DNA from: Myxococcales bacterium | GTDB lineage: Bacteria; Myxococcota_A; Polyangia; Haliangiales; Haliangiaceae | NCBI GenBank assembly: GCA_947483555.1 | Contig: CANKMW010000038.1 | Coordinates: forward strand, 1-64,000 | Length of the DNA stretch: 64,000 bases | Reading direction: 5' to 3' | Shown here: piece by piece, positions 32,755 through 42,044 of the stretch | Position numbering within the stretch: position 1 is the stretch's first letter | How the letters are laid out: every line of letters begins with the position of its first letter | The notes under the pieces: model-generated | The model's database searches: none | The model's input: the letters and a program-made list of their open reading frames with translations, nothing else | Told to the model about the DNA's origin: nothing | Position numbers and translations under genes: made by a program

Positions 32755-33114
32755 TCAGCGCCTCGAGGGCAACATGGCCAGGCCCTCGTCGACGTTGAGC
32801 GCGGTGCGGACGCCCGGCATCGCGTAGCCCATGCGCACCAGCGTCGCCGCCACCTCGGGGCGGATGCCCACGATCACCGTCTCGGTGCCCATGAGGCGCG
32901 CCATCTTGGCGGTGTCGGACAGCACGCGCGCCACGTAGCTGTCGACGATGTCGAGGCCGGTGACGTCGATGAGCAGCCCGGCCGCCCCGGTCTTCTCGAC
33001 GGCCGCCAGCACGTCCTCCTGGAACGCCTCGGCCACCTGGTCGTGGAGCTCGGTCTGGACGGTGACCAGCAGGTTGTCGGCGACCCGCAGGATGGGAATG
33101 GTGCCGCGCGACAT
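32755..33114 (-). CDS. rsbS: Stressosome scaffold STAS protein RsbS
   Basis: The 119-residue single STAS domain has the phosphorylatable Ser at S59 in LDIVDSYVARVL, the same position as in Bacillus RsbS. RsbS and RsbR build the 1.8-MDa stressosome that holds RsbT until stress triggers phosphorylation. It starts at ATG 33114, overlapping the end of rsbR (ATGA), and precedes rsbT by two bases. Confidence 0.9.
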   Translation of the reverse strand: MSRGTIPILRVADNLLVTVQTELHDQVAEAFQEDVLAAVEKTGAAGLLIDVTGLDIVDSYVARVLSDTAKMARLMGTETVIVGIRPEVAATLVRMGYAMPGVRTALNVDEGLAMLPSRR

Positions 33115-33899
33115 CAGGCCGGCCTGCTGGTGATGGCGCGGCCGATCAGCCCGAGCGCGAGCTCGATCCCTTCGGCGAGCCGCGAACGGGTGTGCATCGC
33201 CGAGATGTCGACGCCGAGGTGGACGATGGTGCGGGCGATCTGGGCGCTGATGCCGGTGAGGATGGTCTCGGCGCCCAGCAGGCGCACCGCCTCGGTGGTC
33301 TTGAGCAGGTGATCGGCGACCATGGTGTCGACCAGCGGCACGCCGGCGATGTCGATGATCACGGCGCGCGCCTGCTCGTCGACGACGCGCAGCAGCAGCG
33401 TCTCCATGATCTGTTCGGCGCGGTGGCTGTCGACCGTGCCCACCAGCGGCAGCAGCAACACCCGATGGTGGACCCGGATCACCGGCGTCGACAGCTCGCG
33501 GATCGCGGCCTGGTGGCGGGCCACGGTGTCGATGTTGGCCGCGATGTAGGTGTCGATCGCCAGCGACATGTCGAACAGCACCAGCTTGGTCACGCTCTGC
33601 GCCGCGGCCTTGGCGTCGGCGGCGCTCAGGTCGGCCAGCAGGTGCCCCAGGATGAGCCGCAGGTAGCGACCGTAGGCGCCGATGTACCACTTGGGCGCCA
33701 GGCCGATGCGCTCGTGGGCGGCACCGACCCGGAGCCGGTTCTCGACGTAGGCCAGGTCGCAGCGGCCGGCGAACAGGCCCAGGAAGTAGTCATGCTGCAG
33801 CTGCTTGACGCGGCGGATGGTCGCCTCGTCGGAGAAGAAGACGCGGCTCTCGCCGTGGCCAAGGATGAGCTGGTACAGGCTGTCGACGATGGCGACGCT
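33114..33899 (-). pseudogene. rsbR: Globin-type RsbR, 5' end lost
   Basis: The C-terminal STAS domain (from about 33470 leftward, with LVDTMVADHLLKTTE holding the Thr171-type site) is intact. The frame continues upstream into a protoglobin domain: VKQLQHDYFLGLFAG, YVENRLRVGAAHERIGLAPKWYIGAY with the proximal-His region. Above about 33899 the homology stops and the opposing frame becomes the cbb3 oxidase. No ATG/GTG/TTG in this frame precedes GTG 33593, so the gene lacks its start and the first 40-50 residues of the globin. A GTG at 33593 could give the STAS part only. Globin-RsbR stressosomes are known as O2/NO sensors in Vibrio. Confidence 0.75.
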
Positions 33900-35972
33900 G
33901 TGTGGCCGAGCCTGAACCTGGCGCCGTACTTCACCTTCGGGCGACTGCGACCGTTACACACCAACGCGGTCATCTTCGCGTTCGCCGGCAACGGCATGTT
34001 CGCGGCCATCTACTACTCGTCACAGCGCCTGCTCAAGGCGCGGATGTTCAGCGACCTGCTGTCGAACATCCATTTCTGGGGCTGGCAGCTGATCATCGTG
34101 GCGGCGGCGGTGACGCTGCCGCTCGGGTTCACCCAGGGCAAGGAGTACGCCGAACTGGAGTGGCCGATCGATCTCGCGATCACGGTGGTGTGGGTGGTCT
34201 TCGCGGTCAACTTCTTCGGCACCCTGGCGCGCCGGCGCGAGCGCCACCTGTACGTCGCGCTGTGGTTCTACATCGCGACCATCATCACCGTCGCGATCCT
34301 GCACATCTTCAACAACCTCGTGATCCCGGCCGGACCGTTCAAGAGCTACTCGATCTACGCCGGCGTGCAGGACGCCTTCATGCAGTGGTGGTACGGCCAC
34401 AACGCGGTCGCCTTCTTCCTGACCACGCCGTTCCTCGGGCTCATGTACTACTTCCTGCCCAAGGCGGCCGATCGCCCGGTGTTCAGCTACCGGCTCTCGA
34501 TCCTGCACTTCTGGAGCCTGGTCTTCCTCTACATCTGGGCCGGGCCCCACCACCTGCACTACACCGCGTTGCCGGCCTGGGCGTCGACCCTCGGCATGAT
34601 CTTCTCCGTGATGCTGTGGATGCCGTCGTGGGGCGGGATGATCAACGGGTTGCTCACGCTGCGCGGCGCCTGGGACAAGGTCGCCGAGGATCCGGTCCTC
34701 AAGTTCTTCGTGGTCGCGATCACCTTCTACGGCATGTCGACGTTCGAGGGTCCGATGCTGTCGGTGAAGAGCGTCAACGCGCTGTCGCACTACACCAACT
34801 GGAACATCGCCCACGTCCACGGCGGCGCGCTGGGCTGGGTCGGGTTCATGGTCTTCGGTATGGTGTACTGGCTGGTGCCGCGGCTGTATCAGGCGCCGCT
34901 GTACTCGCTGCGCCTGGCGTCGACCCACTTCTGGATCTCGACCATCGGCATCGTCCTCTACGTGGTCTCGTTGTGGGCGGCCGGCATCACCGAGGGCCTG
35001 ATGTGGCGCGCGTTCGACGACACCGGCCGCCTGCAGTTTCCCGACTTCGTCGAGACCAGCGTGCGCATCGCGCCGATGTACTGGGTCCGGATGCTGGGCG
35101 GCTCGCTCTACATCACCGGCACGCTGATCGGCATCTACAACGTCTACAAGACCTGGGCCGCGCGTCCGGCGGTCTACGCGCTCGCCGAGGTCGAGGTGCC
35201 GGTGCCGACCTGGCGCCGTCCACGACCGGCGGCCAGCGACCAGCGCGCGCTGCGCCCCGAGGCCGAGGCGCCGGCCCACTGGCACCGACGCTGGGAGGGC
35301 CTGCCCATGGTGTTCTCGGTGCTGGTCGGACTGGCGGTGGTCGTCGCCTCGCTGTTCGAGATCCTGCCGACGTTTCTCATCGGCGACAACGTGCCGCGCA
35401 TCGCCGCGGTGCGGCCGTACCGCCCGCTCGAGCTCTACGGCCGCGACATCTACATCCGCGAGGGTTGTTACAACTGCCACTCGCAGATGGTGCGGCCCTT
35501 CGTCGACGAGACGGTGCGATACGGGGAGTACTCCAAGCCCGGCGAGTTCGTCTACGACCACCCGTTCCAGTGGGGCAGCCGGCGCATCGGCCCCGACATC
35601 CACCGCGAGGGTGGCAAGCGCAACCACGTCTGGCACTGGCACCACTTCCGCGATCCACGCGCCACCTCGAAGGGCTCGGTGATGCCGGCCTATCCGCACC
35701 TGTTCAGCGACCGCATCGACTGGGGCGAGATCCAGGACCGCGTCGACGCGATGGCGATGCTGGGCACCCCGTACAGCAAGGCTGCCCTCGATGACGCACC
35801 CGGGCAGGCCCGCGCCCAGGCCGAGCAGATCGCCGCCGAGCTGGCGGCGCAAGGCGGGCCGACCGGGGTCGCCGATCGGGAGGTCATCGCGTTGATCGCG
35901 TACCTGCAACGGCTCGGCACCGACATCACGCAACGGGCGGCGGCCGAGCAGGCCGCGCCGGGAGGCAAGTGA
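33900..35972 (+). CDS. ccoNO: Fused cbb3 oxidase subunits I/II, N-terminus missing
   Basis: The first 420 or so residues are CcoN: FGRLRPLHTNAVIFAF (low-spin haem His), YGHNAVAFF with Cu-B His, HHLHYTALP, and the H-N pair near TNWNIAHVHGG. The chain runs on without a stop into CcoO: a membrane helix, then REGCYNCHSQMVRPF (haem c). Fusion into one CcoNO chain is known in some phyla. The N-terminus begins at VWPSLNLAPYF, equivalent to about residue 40 of normal CcoN, so the first helix and the natural start are missing. GTG 33900 is a nominal start without a ribosome site, exactly at the junction with truncated rsbR. It is followed by ccoQ, ccoP. Confidence 0.85.
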   Translation: MWPSLNLAPYFTFGRLRPLHTNAVIFAFAGNGMFAAIYYSSQRLLKARMFSDLLSNIHFWGWQLIIVAAAVTLPLGFTQGKEYAELEWPIDLAITVVWVVFAVNFFGTLARRRERHLYVALWFYIATIITVAILHIFNNLVIPAGPFKSYSIYAGVQDAFMQWWYGHNAVAFFLTTPFLGLMYYFLPKAADRPVFSYRLSILHFWSLVFLYIWAGPHHLHYTALPAWASTLGMIFSVMLWMPSWGGMINGLLTLRGAWDKVAEDPVLKFFVVAITFYGMSTFEGPMLSVKSVNALSHYTNWNIAHVHGGALGWVGFMVFGMVYWLVPRLYQAPLYSLRLASTHFWISTIGIVLYVVSLWAAGITEGLMWRAFDDTGRLQFPDFVETSVRIAPMYWVRMLGGSLYITGTLIGIYNVYKTWAARPAVYALAEVEVPVPTWRRPRPAASDQRALRPEAEAPAHWHRRWEGLPMVFSVLVGLAVVVASLFEILPTFLIGDNVPRIAAVRPYRPLELYGRDIYIREGCYNCHSQMVRPFVDETVRYGEYSKPGEFVYDHPFQWGSRRIGPDIHREGGKRNHVWHWHHFRDPRATSKGSVMPAYPHLFSDRIDWGEIQDRVDAMAMLGTPYSKAALDDAPGQARAQAEQIAAELAAQGGPTGVADREVIALIAYLQRLGTDITQRAAAEQAAPGGK

Positions 35973-35973
35973 C

Positions 35974-36156
35974 ATGCGCCTGTCCGAGCTGGTCTCGGCC
36001 ATGAGCCCGACCCAACTGACCGAGGTCGCGCTCCTCATCTTCGTCGGCGTGTTCGTCGCCGTCGGCGTGCGCGCCTGGCGCACGGTGCCGAGCGAGCGCG
36101 AACGGGCGGCCCGCCTGCCGCTCGACGATGGCGAGCCGACCGGAGGTCGGCGATGA
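35974..36156 (+). CDS. ccoQ: cbb3 oxidase small subunit CcoQ
   Basis: The 60-residue protein has one membrane helix (about 15-38) and a charged C-terminus ending in EPTGGRR. Its place between ccoO and ccoP identifies it as CcoQ/FixQ, which stabilises the complex. It starts one base after the ccoNO stop with GGGAGG upstream and overlaps ccoP. Confidence 0.8.
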   Translation: MRLSELVSAMSPTQLTEVALLIFVGVFVAVGVRAWRTVPSERERAARLPLDDGEPTGGRR

Positions 36157-36779
36157 GCACCGCCGAGATCGCCAGCGGCGCCAAGGCGTCCCGCACCGCC
36201 TCGGCACCGGATCCAGCCGACGACCGCCTGATGCACCACGACTACGACGGCATCCGCGAGTACGACAACCCGCTGCCGTTCTGGTGGAAGGGCATCTTCG
36301 TGGTCTGCATCGCCCACGCCGCCGCCTATCTGTACTGGTTCCATCTCGGCGGTCCCGGGCTGTCGGAGCACGAGCAGTACGCCGCCCGCCACAAGGAGTG
36401 GAAGGCGGTGCGGGCCGCCGCGCCGCAGGAGCAGGTGACGATCGACGAAGCGGCGCTGACCGCGCTGACCAAGGACTCGGCCGCGGTCGAGCGCGGCCGC
36501 GGCGTGTTCCTCAAGAACTGCGCGAGCTGCCACACCGAGGACGGGCGCGGCCTGGTCGGCCCCAACCTCACCGACCGCTTCCAGGTTCACGGCGCGACCC
36601 GCCTCGACCTCTGGCAGACCATCCAGACCGGGGTCCCCGACAAGGGGATGCTGTCGTGGGGGCCCATCCTGCCGCCGGCGGAGCTCGCCGCGGTGGCGGC
36701 GTTCGTGGTCACGCTGCGCGGCACCGAGGTCGCTGGTGGCAAGGCCAGCGAAGGCCACAGCGTCGAACCGTTTCGGTAG
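36153..36779 (+). CDS. ccoP: cbb3 oxidase CcoP, one haem
   Basis: The 208-residue protein has the CcoP N-terminal motif DGIREYDNPLPFWWKG, one membrane helix, and a single cytochrome c domain with NCASCHTEDGRGLVGPNL and an axial Met near GMLSWGP. Classical CcoP has two CxxCH; only one is here, so the electron route into the oxidase is shortened. It starts with an ATGA overlap with ccoQ. Confidence 0.88.
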   Translation: MSTAEIASGAKASRTASAPDPADDRLMHHDYDGIREYDNPLPFWWKGIFVVCIAHAAAYLYWFHLGGPGLSEHEQYAARHKEWKAVRAAAPQEQVTIDEAALTALTKDSAAVERGRGVFLKNCASCHTEDGRGLVGPNLTDRFQVHGATRLDLWQTIQTGVPDKGMLSWGPILPPAELAAVAAFVVTLRGTEVAGGKASEGHSVEPFR

Positions 36780-36788
36780 AGGAGGGGC

Positions 36789-38213
36789 ATGTCGATGTCG
36801 TTCGCGCCGCCGCCCGAGCGGGTGCTGTCCACGCTCAACCCGGACGGCAGCCGCTTCACGATCCATCCCCGGGTCTCGCCCGGCCGGTTCCATGCCGCGC
36901 GGCGGGTCGTCGGCTATGCGCTGATCGTGCTGTTCGTGGCCCTGCCCTACGTCGACGTCGGCGGCAAGCCCGCCATCCTGCTCGACCTCTATCGCCGCGA
37001 GTTCACGTTCGTCGGGGCCACCTTCCGTCCCGCCGACGGCTTCATCCTGATGCTGTTCGGCCTGACCGTCGTCCTCGGGGTGTTCCTGGTCACCGCCATC
37101 GCGGGCCGGGTGTGGTGCGGCTGGGGCTGCCCGCAGACCGTGTACCTGGAATGGATCTTCCGCCCCATCGAGCGCCTGCTCGAGGGCGGCCCGAGCCAGT
37201 CGCGCCAGCTCGACGAACGCGGCGGCCTGTCGTGGCGACGGACCACGAAGTGGGCGGTCTACGCGGCGCTGTCGTTCGCGCTCGCCCACACGTTCCTGTC
37301 CTACTTCGTCGGCGCCTCGACCGTGGCCCAGTGGGTGCGGTCGTCACCGGCGATCCACCCGGTCGGCTTCGGTGTCGTGGTCGCCGTCACCGCGCTCATG
37401 TTCTTCGACTTCGCCTACTTCCGCGAGCAGACGTGCGTGCTGGCCTGCCCCTACGGCCGCCTGCAGAGCGTCCTGCTCGACGAGCACTCGCTGATCATCG
37501 GCTACGACCAGCGGCGCGGCGAACCGCGGGGCAAGGCGCCGGGAGGGAAGCGCGGCCGCGCCTTCCCGGTGGTCCGCGATGGCGCCGCGCCAGCCGGCGA
37601 CTGCGTCGACTGCAACGCCTGCGTCAACACCTGTCCGACCGGGATCGATATCCGCCGCGGTCTGCAGATGGAGTGCATCGGTTGCGCCCAGTGCATCGAC
37701 GCCTGTGACGCGATCATGGACCGGCTCGAGCGCCCCCGCGGCCTCATCCGCTACACCGCCAAGTCCGAGCTCGCCGGCCGGGCCCGCAGGCTGCTGCGAC
37801 CGCGCGTGCTCGTGTACCCGGTGGCGCTGGCGGTGGTCGTCGCGCTGTTCGTGGTCCAGGTCGAGGCCCGCACCCAGGCCGACGTCTGGGTGCTGCGCCA
37901 TGATGGCGCGCCGTTCTCGTCGCTCGACGACGGCAGCATCTCGACCCCGGTGCGCATCAAGATCGAGAATCGCTCGCCGGCGACCCGGGTCTACCGGCTC
38001 GAGCTGCGCGACGCCCCCGAGGTGCGGGCGATCAGCCCGCGGCCCGACTATCCGCTGGCGCCCGGCGCCACCACGGTCGCACCGCTGTTCGTGATCTCGC
38101 CGCGCCGGGCGTTCGTCCATGGCGAGCGCCCGGCCCAGGTCGTGGTGTCCGACGACGCCGGCTGGCACACCACGCTCGACGTCACGATCCTTGGACCGGA
38201 GTCGAGCCCATGA
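36789..38213 (+). CDS. ccoG: cbb3 oxidase accessory Fe-S protein CcoG
   Basis: The 474-residue protein has about five membrane helices, WCGWGCPQTVYLEWIFRPIE near the N-terminus and two ferredoxin-like clusters: CVDCNACVNTCPTG and CIGCAQCIDACD. The C-terminal Ig-like domain completes the FixG/CcoG pattern. It is involved in reduction of Cu for cbb3 assembly. GAGGAGG precedes ATG 36789, 10 bp after ccoP; it overlaps ccoH by four bases (ATGA). Confidence 0.92.
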   Translation: MSMSFAPPPERVLSTLNPDGSRFTIHPRVSPGRFHAARRVVGYALIVLFVALPYVDVGGKPAILLDLYRREFTFVGATFRPADGFILMLFGLTVVLGVFLVTAIAGRVWCGWGCPQTVYLEWIFRPIERLLEGGPSQSRQLDERGGLSWRRTTKWAVYAALSFALAHTFLSYFVGASTVAQWVRSSPAIHPVGFGVVVAVTALMFFDFAYFREQTCVLACPYGRLQSVLLDEHSLIIGYDQRRGEPRGKAPGGKRGRAFPVVRDGAAPAGDCVDCNACVNTCPTGIDIRRGLQMECIGCAQCIDACDAIMDRLERPRGLIRYTAKSELAGRARRLLRPRVLVYPVALAVVVALFVVQVEARTQADVWVLRHDGAPFSSLDDGSISTPVRIKIENRSPATRVYRLELRDAPEVRAISPRPDYPLAPGATTVAPLFVISPRRAFVHGERPAQVVVSDDAGWHTTLDVTILGPESSP

Positions 38214-38677
38214 CCGCGAGCACCCGCTGGATCGTCATCGTCGTCGGCCTGCTGGCCGGCAACGCGCTCGCGGTCGCGATCTTGCTGGCGGCCGCCGGCG
38301 GCGATACCGGCCGCCGGGTCTTGCCGGACTACTACCGGCGCGCCGCGGCGTGGGATCTGACCCGCGCCGAGGCCGCCAGCAGCGCGCGCCTGGGCTGGAG
38401 CTGCGCGGTGCGGACCAGCGGCCGCGAGCTCGAACTGACCTGCCGCGACCGCAGCGGCGCCCCCCTGGCCGGCGCCGCGGTCGAGGTCCAGGCGACGCCA
38501 CGCGGTCGCGCCGACGAGCCGATCGCCGTGCGCCTGGCCCCCGGTTCCGGCGGTGTCCATCGCGGCTCGATCGCCGGCCGGCGCCACGGCATCCACGAGC
38601 TCGCCATCTCGGTCGAGCGTGCCGACCAGCGCTGGTCGGCGGTCCGGGTCGTCGAGCTCACGGGCGGCGATCGATGA
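38210..38677 (+). CDS. ccoH: cbb3 oxidase assembly protein CcoH
   Basis: The 155-residue protein has one N-terminal membrane helix followed by VLPDYYRRAAAWD, the FixH-type motif, and a periplasmic beta-domain. FixH/CcoH interacts with the oxidase during assembly. It overlaps its neighbours on both sides (ATGA), showing translational coupling. Confidence 0.85.
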   Translation: MTASTRWIVIVVGLLAGNALAVAILLAAAGGDTGRRVLPDYYRRAAAWDLTRAEAASSARLGWSCAVRTSGRELELTCRDRSGAPLAGAAVEVQATPRGRADEPIAVRLAPGSGGVHRGSIAGRRHGIHELAISVERADQRWSAVRVVELTGGDR

Positions 38678-39411
38678 AGGCGCTCCTGCTGTCGGTGCTG
38701 GCATCGAGCCTGGTCGGCAGCCTGCACTGCGCGGCGATGTGCGGCCCGTTGCAGGCGCTGTACCTCGATCCGGCCCACCGCGGCACGACGCCCACCGCCG
38801 CCGCTCGCTGGCGGCCGCCGATCGCGCACGCGCTCGGTCGCCTCGGCGCCTATACCGTCCTCGGCACCGCCGCCGGGGCGCTCGGCGCCGCGGTCGACCT
38901 CGCCGGGTCGCTCGCCGACGTGCAGCGGATCGCGATGGTGGTCGCCGGGGCCATGCTGATCGCCTGGGGCGTCCTGGCGCTGGCGTCGGCGCTGGGCGCC
39001 CCGCTGCCATCGTTGCGGCCGCGAACCTGGAACCGCGCCGTGGTGCGCATCCGCCGCCGGCGGCCGGCGGTACGCGCCGCGCTGCTTGGCCTGCTGAGCG
39101 CAGCGCTGCCATGCGGCTGGCTGTGGGCGTTCGTCGTCGTCGCCGCCGGCACCGGTTCGTTCGCCGGCGGTGCGCTGGTGATGGCGACCTTCTGGCTCGG
39201 CACCACGCCGATGATGCTCGGCCTCGGCGCCGCCGCGGCGCCGCTGGTCCAGCGTGTCGGTGCTCGCATGCCGTTCGTCACCGCCGCCGCGCTGATCGCG
39301 GTCGGCGTGATCGCGCTGCGCGCCCGGGTGCCGCTCCTGCACGCTGACGGCGCCCGTGACCACGGCGGCGGCGTGCCCACCGAGCCGGCGTGCCACGGGA
39401 GCGAGCCGTGA
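38674..39411 (+). CDS. SafE/DsbD-like membrane protein
   Basis: The 245-residue protein has about six membrane helices. It has the N-terminal SLVGSLHCAAMCGPLQAL motif and a second SAALPCGWLWAF motif, the paired HCxxMC/PCGW signature of the sulfite exporter TauE/SafE (DsbD_2) proteins found next to ccoGHIS. The cysteines suggest copper or thiol handling during oxidase assembly. The C-terminal His-rich tail (HADGARDHGGG) could bind metal. Confidence 0.85.
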   Translation: MKALLLSVLASSLVGSLHCAAMCGPLQALYLDPAHRGTTPTAAARWRPPIAHALGRLGAYTVLGTAAGALGAAVDLAGSLADVQRIAMVVAGAMLIAWGVLALASALGAPLPSLRPRTWNRAVVRIRRRRPAVRAALLGLLSAALPCGWLWAFVVVAAGTGSFAGGALVMATFWLGTTPMMLGLGAAAAPLVQRVGARMPFVTAAALIAVGVIALRARVPLLHADGARDHGGGVPTEPACHGSEP

Positions 39412-41882
39412 TCGGACCCACGCTGACATCGTCCGTGGGCATGGCCGCGCCTCGCACCGCGCTGGCCGGGCCGGCACCGGTGCCGTGCGCCCATTGCGGC
39501 CTGGTCGTGCCCACCGGCCGCGCCCGCCCCGGCGCGCCACGCAGCTTCTGCTGCGCCGGTTGTGAAGCCGTCCACGACGCGCTCGCCGAGCACGGACTCG
39601 ACGGCTACTACCGGATCGCCAGCGAGGCGCGGGCCCCGGCGCGGACCACCGACAAGAGCTACGCCGAGCTCGACGATCCGGCCTTCCACCGCTTGCACGT
39701 CCGCCGCCGCGCCGACGGCCTGGCCGAGACCGCGCTGTTTCTGGAGGAGGTTCGCTGCACGGCCTGCGTCTGGCTGGTCGAGCGGGTACCGGGGTTGTGT
39801 GCCGGCGTCGTCGAGATCCGTCTCGACCTCAGCCGCAGCCGCGCCGACGTGGTCTTCGACCCGGGACGCACGTCGCTGTCCGCGCTCGGCCGGATGCTCG
39901 ATCGCCTCGGCCACCCGGTCCATCCCTATCGCGGCGTCGATCGCGATGCGCTGCACCGCCGCGAGGACCGCGCGCTGCTGATTCGCCTCGGGGTCGCCGG
40001 CGCCGCCGCCGGCAACGTCATGCTGCTCGCGATCGCGCTCTATGCCGGCATGTTCGGCGGCATGGGCGGCGCCGACACGGCGCTGTTTCGCTGGGCCTCG
40101 ATGGTGGTGGCGGTGCCAGCGCTGTCGTTCGCGGCGTCGCCGTTCTTTCGCGGCGCGCTCGGCGCCGTGCGCAGCCGGCGCTTGCACCTCGATCTGCCGA
40201 TCGCGCTCGGCATCCTGGTCGGGCTGGTGTGGGGCGCGCTCAACACGATCCGCGGCACCGGCGAGATCTACTTCGACTCGCTGGCCATGCTGGTCTTCCT
40301 GCTGCTGGTGTCACGCTGGGTCCAGCGCCGCCAGCACCGCCGGGCGTCGAGCGCCGCCGAGTTGCTGTATGCCCTGACCCCGCGGACGGCGCGCCGGGCC
40401 GGACCCGACGGCGAGGTCGAGGTCCCGCTCGAGGCGGTGGTCGCCGGCGATCGGATCGCGGTGCGCGCCGGCGACACCATCCCGGTCGACGGCATCGTCA
40501 CCGCGGGCCAGTCGGCGATCGACGCCGGCCTGCTCACCGGCGAGTCGAATCCGACCGCGGCCGGCATCGGCGACCTGGTCCACGCTGGCACCATCAACGT
40601 CGCCGGCCCGCTCACGCTCCGGGCCACCGCCGCCGGCGAGGCGACGCGGATCGGCCAGCTGGTGGCACGCATCGAGGCCGAAGGCCGGCGCCGGGCGCCG
40701 ATCCAGCGCTTCGTCGACCGGGTCGCCGGCCGCTTCGTCGCCATCGTGATCGCGGTCGCCGCCGTCACCGCCCTGGCCTGGTCGCTGAGCGTCGGGCTGC
40801 GCGCCGGGCTCGAGCACGCGATGGCGTTGCTCATCGTCACCTGTCCGTGCGCCCTGGCCCTGGCCACCCCGCTGGCGGTGTCGATCGCGCTCGGTCGCGC
40901 CGCCCGCCGCGGCCTGCTGGTCAAGGGCGGCGACGCGCTCGAGCGGCTGGCCAGCCCCGGGCTGGTCCTGCTCGACAAGACCGGCACCATCACCCTGGGC
41001 CGCATCCGGCTGACCGACTGGCGCGGCGACGCCAATGCGCGTTCGCTCGCCGCCGCGGTCGAGCGCGGCAGCGCCCATCCGCTGGCGCGCGCGCTCACCG
41101 ACGCCATCGACGCCGACGGCCAGGTGGCCACCGAGATCCACGAGTCGCTCGGCGGTGGCGTCGAAGGCATCGTGGGCCGCCACCGGGTCGCGGTCGGCGC
41201 ACCACGGTGGATCGCGGCCCGCGCCACCGTGCCGCGTGGCCTGCGGGTGACCGCCGACGAGCTGGTGCGCGACGGCCGCACGCCGGTCATGATCGCCGTC
41301 GATGATCGCGCGGTCGCCGTCGCCGGCTTCGCCGACGCGATCCGCCCCGACGCCGCGCGAGCCGTGGCGTCGCTGCGGGCCGCCGGGTGGAGCGTCGGCA
41401 TCCTGTCCGGAGATGATCCGCGCATCGTGTGCGCCGTCGGCGCCGCGCTCGGCCTGCCGGCCGCGGTCTGCCGCGGTGGCGTGACTCCGGAAGCCAAGCT
41501 CGCCGCGGTGCGCGCGGCTCGCGCCACCGGGCCGGTGATCATGGTCGGCGATGGCGTCAACGACGCGGCGGGGATGGCCGCCGCCACCTGCGGGATCGCC
41601 GTCCATGGCGCCGCCGAGGCCGCGACCGACGCCGCCGACGTGTTCGTGCGCCGCCCCGGGCTGGCGCCGCTGGTCGAGCTGTTCGACGGCGCCGCGGCCA
41701 CGCTGGGCGTCATCCGCCGCAACCTCCGCGTCTCGCTCGCCTACAACCTGATCGGCGGCACGCTCGCCGTCTCCGGCCTCATCCATCCGCTGATCGCGGC
41801 CCTGATGATGCCGCTCAGCTCGCTCACCGTGCTGTTCAGCTCGTCGCGGAGCCGCGGCTTCCGCGACCCGGAGGGACCATGA
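39408..41882 (+). CDS. ccoI: Cu+ P-type ATPase CcoI
   Basis: The 824-residue ATPase begins with a Cys-rich segment (CAHCG, then CCAGC) and a heavy-metal-associated domain with CTACVW. It then has TGES, the membrane motif TCPCALALATP, DKTGTIT with the phosphorylated Asp, and GDGVNDAAGMA. This is the CcoI/CtpA-type Cu+ exporter that supplies copper to cbb3. GTG 39408 overlaps the preceding stop (GTGA) with GGAG upstream, and the gene overlaps ccoS. Confidence 0.93.
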   Translation: MIGPTLTSSVGMAAPRTALAGPAPVPCAHCGLVVPTGRARPGAPRSFCCAGCEAVHDALAEHGLDGYYRIASEARAPARTTDKSYAELDDPAFHRLHVRRRADGLAETALFLEEVRCTACVWLVERVPGLCAGVVEIRLDLSRSRADVVFDPGRTSLSALGRMLDRLGHPVHPYRGVDRDALHRREDRALLIRLGVAGAAAGNVMLLAIALYAGMFGGMGGADTALFRWASMVVAVPALSFAASPFFRGALGAVRSRRLHLDLPIALGILVGLVWGALNTIRGTGEIYFDSLAMLVFLLLVSRWVQRRQHRRASSAAELLYALTPRTARRAGPDGEVEVPLEAVVAGDRIAVRAGDTIPVDGIVTAGQSAIDAGLLTGESNPTAAGIGDLVHAGTINVAGPLTLRATAAGEATRIGQLVARIEAEGRRRAPIQRFVDRVAGRFVAIVIAVAAVTALAWSLSVGLRAGLEHAMALLIVTCPCALALATPLAVSIALGRAARRGLLVKGGDALERLASPGLVLLDKTGTITLGRIRLTDWRGDANARSLAAAVERGSAHPLARALTDAIDADGQVATEIHESLGGGVEGIVGRHRVAVGAPRWIAARATVPRGLRVTADELVRDGRTPVMIAVDDRAVAVAGFADAIRPDAARAVASLRAAGWSVGILSGDDPRIVCAVGAALGLPAAVCRGGVTPEAKLAAVRAARATGPVIMVGDGVNDAAGMAAATCGIAVHGAAEAATDAADVFVRRPGLAPLVELFDGAAATLGVIRRNLRVSLAYNLIGGTLAVSGLIHPLIAALMMPLSSLTVLFSSSRSRGFRDPEGP

Positions 41883-42019
41883 TCGCGCTCTACATCGTGC
41901 TCCCCCTCGCGCTGCTGATCGCCGGCGGTGCGGTCGCCGCCTTCGCGTGGTCGGTGCGCTCCGGCCAGCTCGACGATCTCGACACCCCGCCGCGCCGCAT
42001 CCTGGTCGACGACGACTGA
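41879..42019 (+). CDS. ccoS: cbb3 oxidase maturation protein CcoS
   Basis: The 46-residue protein has one membrane helix followed by FAWSVRSGQLDDLDTPPRRIL, the conserved CcoS tail (W-x-x-x-G-Q-x-D-D). CcoS is needed for insertion of haem and copper into CcoN. It overlaps ccoI by four bases (ATGA) and ends the operon; the convergent kinase gene ends 25 bp further on. Confidence 0.92.
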   Translation: MIALYIVLPLALLIAGGAVAAFAWSVRSGQLDDLDTPPRRILVDDD

Positions 42020-42044
42020 TCCGCCGCGGCCCGGCCACGGCGGG

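Noticed and set aside
34020..37289. Long minus-strand open frame across ccoNO, ccoQ and ccoP
   Set aside because: Low-complexity R/D/H-rich translation antisense to clearly conserved cbb3 genes.
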